Part shown: in pieces, positions 13,128 through 13,283 of the stretch
Layout of the letters: the number at the start of each line of letters is the position of its first letter
Numbering within the stretch: position 1 is the first letter of the stretch
DNA from: Pseudomonadota bacterium
Lineage (GTDB): Bacteria > Myxococcota > UBA9042 > PHBI01
Reading direction: 5' to 3'
Length of the DNA stretch: 13,283 nt
Assembly (NCBI GenBank): GCA_005772945.1
Contig: SXIE01000328.1
Span: 1 to 13,283, forward strand
Made by a program: the position numbers and the translations under genes
Notes under the pieces: model-generated
Databases searched by the model: none
What the model was told of the DNA's origin: nothing
The model's input: only the letters and a program-made list of their open reading frames with translations

Positions 13128-13283
13128 GGGGTCAGCTCGACCTTCGAGCCGCACTCCAACATCTCTTTGCCCATGTAGGGGTTCTGCATCGGGCGCTGGA
13201 ACTGGACCCACTTCTGATAGCCCTTGGCCATCGGGCAGCGGAAGGCGATGAGGCTCTCGCGCCACGGGGCTTTCTCCTGGAGC
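13124..13283 (-). CDS. C-terminal end of a DUF3347-like metal-binding protein
   Basis: The last 52 residues of a gene that begins beyond the window end at TGA (13124-13126), which overlaps the GTG start of the peptidase gene. The sequence holds FRCPMAKGYQKW, then NPYMGKEMLECGS. CPM followed by W, NPY-x-G-x2-ML and a second Cys is the signature seen at the end of DUF3347-type domains, found in periplasmic proteins and RND-efflux adaptors linked to copper or other heavy metals. Cys16, Met18 and Cys44 of this fragment are likely metal ligands. Family placement comes from motif memory on a short fragment, so the rest of the protein is unknown. Confidence 0.7.
   Translation of the reverse strand, partial: LQEKAPWRESLIAFRCPMAKGYQKWVQFQRPMQNPYMGKEMLECGSKVELTP

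Noticed and set aside
11805..13178. Plus-strand open frame opposite the peptidase gene
   Set aside because: It is a GC-rich shadow of the peptidase gene with no recognisable domain.
13128..13265. N-terminal extension of the peptidase to an ATG at 13265
   Set aside because: The extension has no S9 similarity and lies over a different frame that encodes a clear CPM...CG metal-binding tail; the GTG at 13127 gives a natural GTGA overlap.

Overview
The window is about 13.3 kb of very GC-rich DNA. Most of it looks like chromosome from a Gram-negative, probably myxobacterial (Myxococcota-type) organism. This rests on an Omp85-type outer-membrane barrel, two lipoprotein signal peptides, a WD40 propeller, a DUF4097 protein, an S9 peptidase and strongly CGC-biased arginine codons. 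The assignment is inferred from protein families and composition, because there is no rRNA or marker gene here. I see no mobile element, CRISPR array, tRNA or rRNA. The longest stretch without a gene apart from the riboswitch region is about 180 bases.

Positions 1 to about 1,100 look different. They hold the 3' end of a LACTB2-like metallo-beta-lactamase-fold hydrolase, a convergent overlapping ElaA-type GNAT acetyltransferase, and a complete TPP riboswitch with a hairpin that can hide the ribosome-binding site. These resemble actinobacterial genes and prefer CGG arginine codons. The riboswitch leads into a gene that encodes no recognisable thiamine function: a membrane-anchored protein with an HExxH zinc-peptidase motif and CGC-type codons. 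The change falls inside or just before its N-terminal hydrophobic segment, so the left end is either transferred DNA or an assembly chimera.

Positions 2,600 to 5,460 hold a likely two-gene unit: a secreted Omp85/BamA-like barrel with one POTRA-like domain, started from TTG behind a plausible promoter, and nine bases downstream a seven-bladed cytoplasmic WD40 protein. Positions 5,460 to 8,250 hold an Mpo1-like (DUF962) membrane protein whose stop overlaps the start of a proline-rich lipoprotein (TGATG), then a possible 32-residue small ORF, then an exported protein of unknown function with a C-terminal TPR region. Positions 8,300 to 8,990 hold a VOC-superfamily protein and a small four-cysteine zinc-ribbon protein.

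On the minus strand, 8,998 to 10,050 encodes a saccharopine-dehydrogenase-like oxidoreductase. It is divergent from a DUF4097 beta-repeat lipoprotein gene (10,189 to 11,064), and the two share a 138-base regulatory region. The DUF4097 gene runs tail to tail into a minus-strand S9 prolyl-oligopeptidase-family gene with a complete Ser-Asp-His triad. That gene starts at a GTG overlapping the stop of a truncated gene whose last 52 residues carry a DUF3347-like CPM...CG metal-binding signature. Apart from the coupled pairs, the neighbouring genes do not form one obvious pathway. The most notable point is the riboswitch and composition junction near position 1,100.
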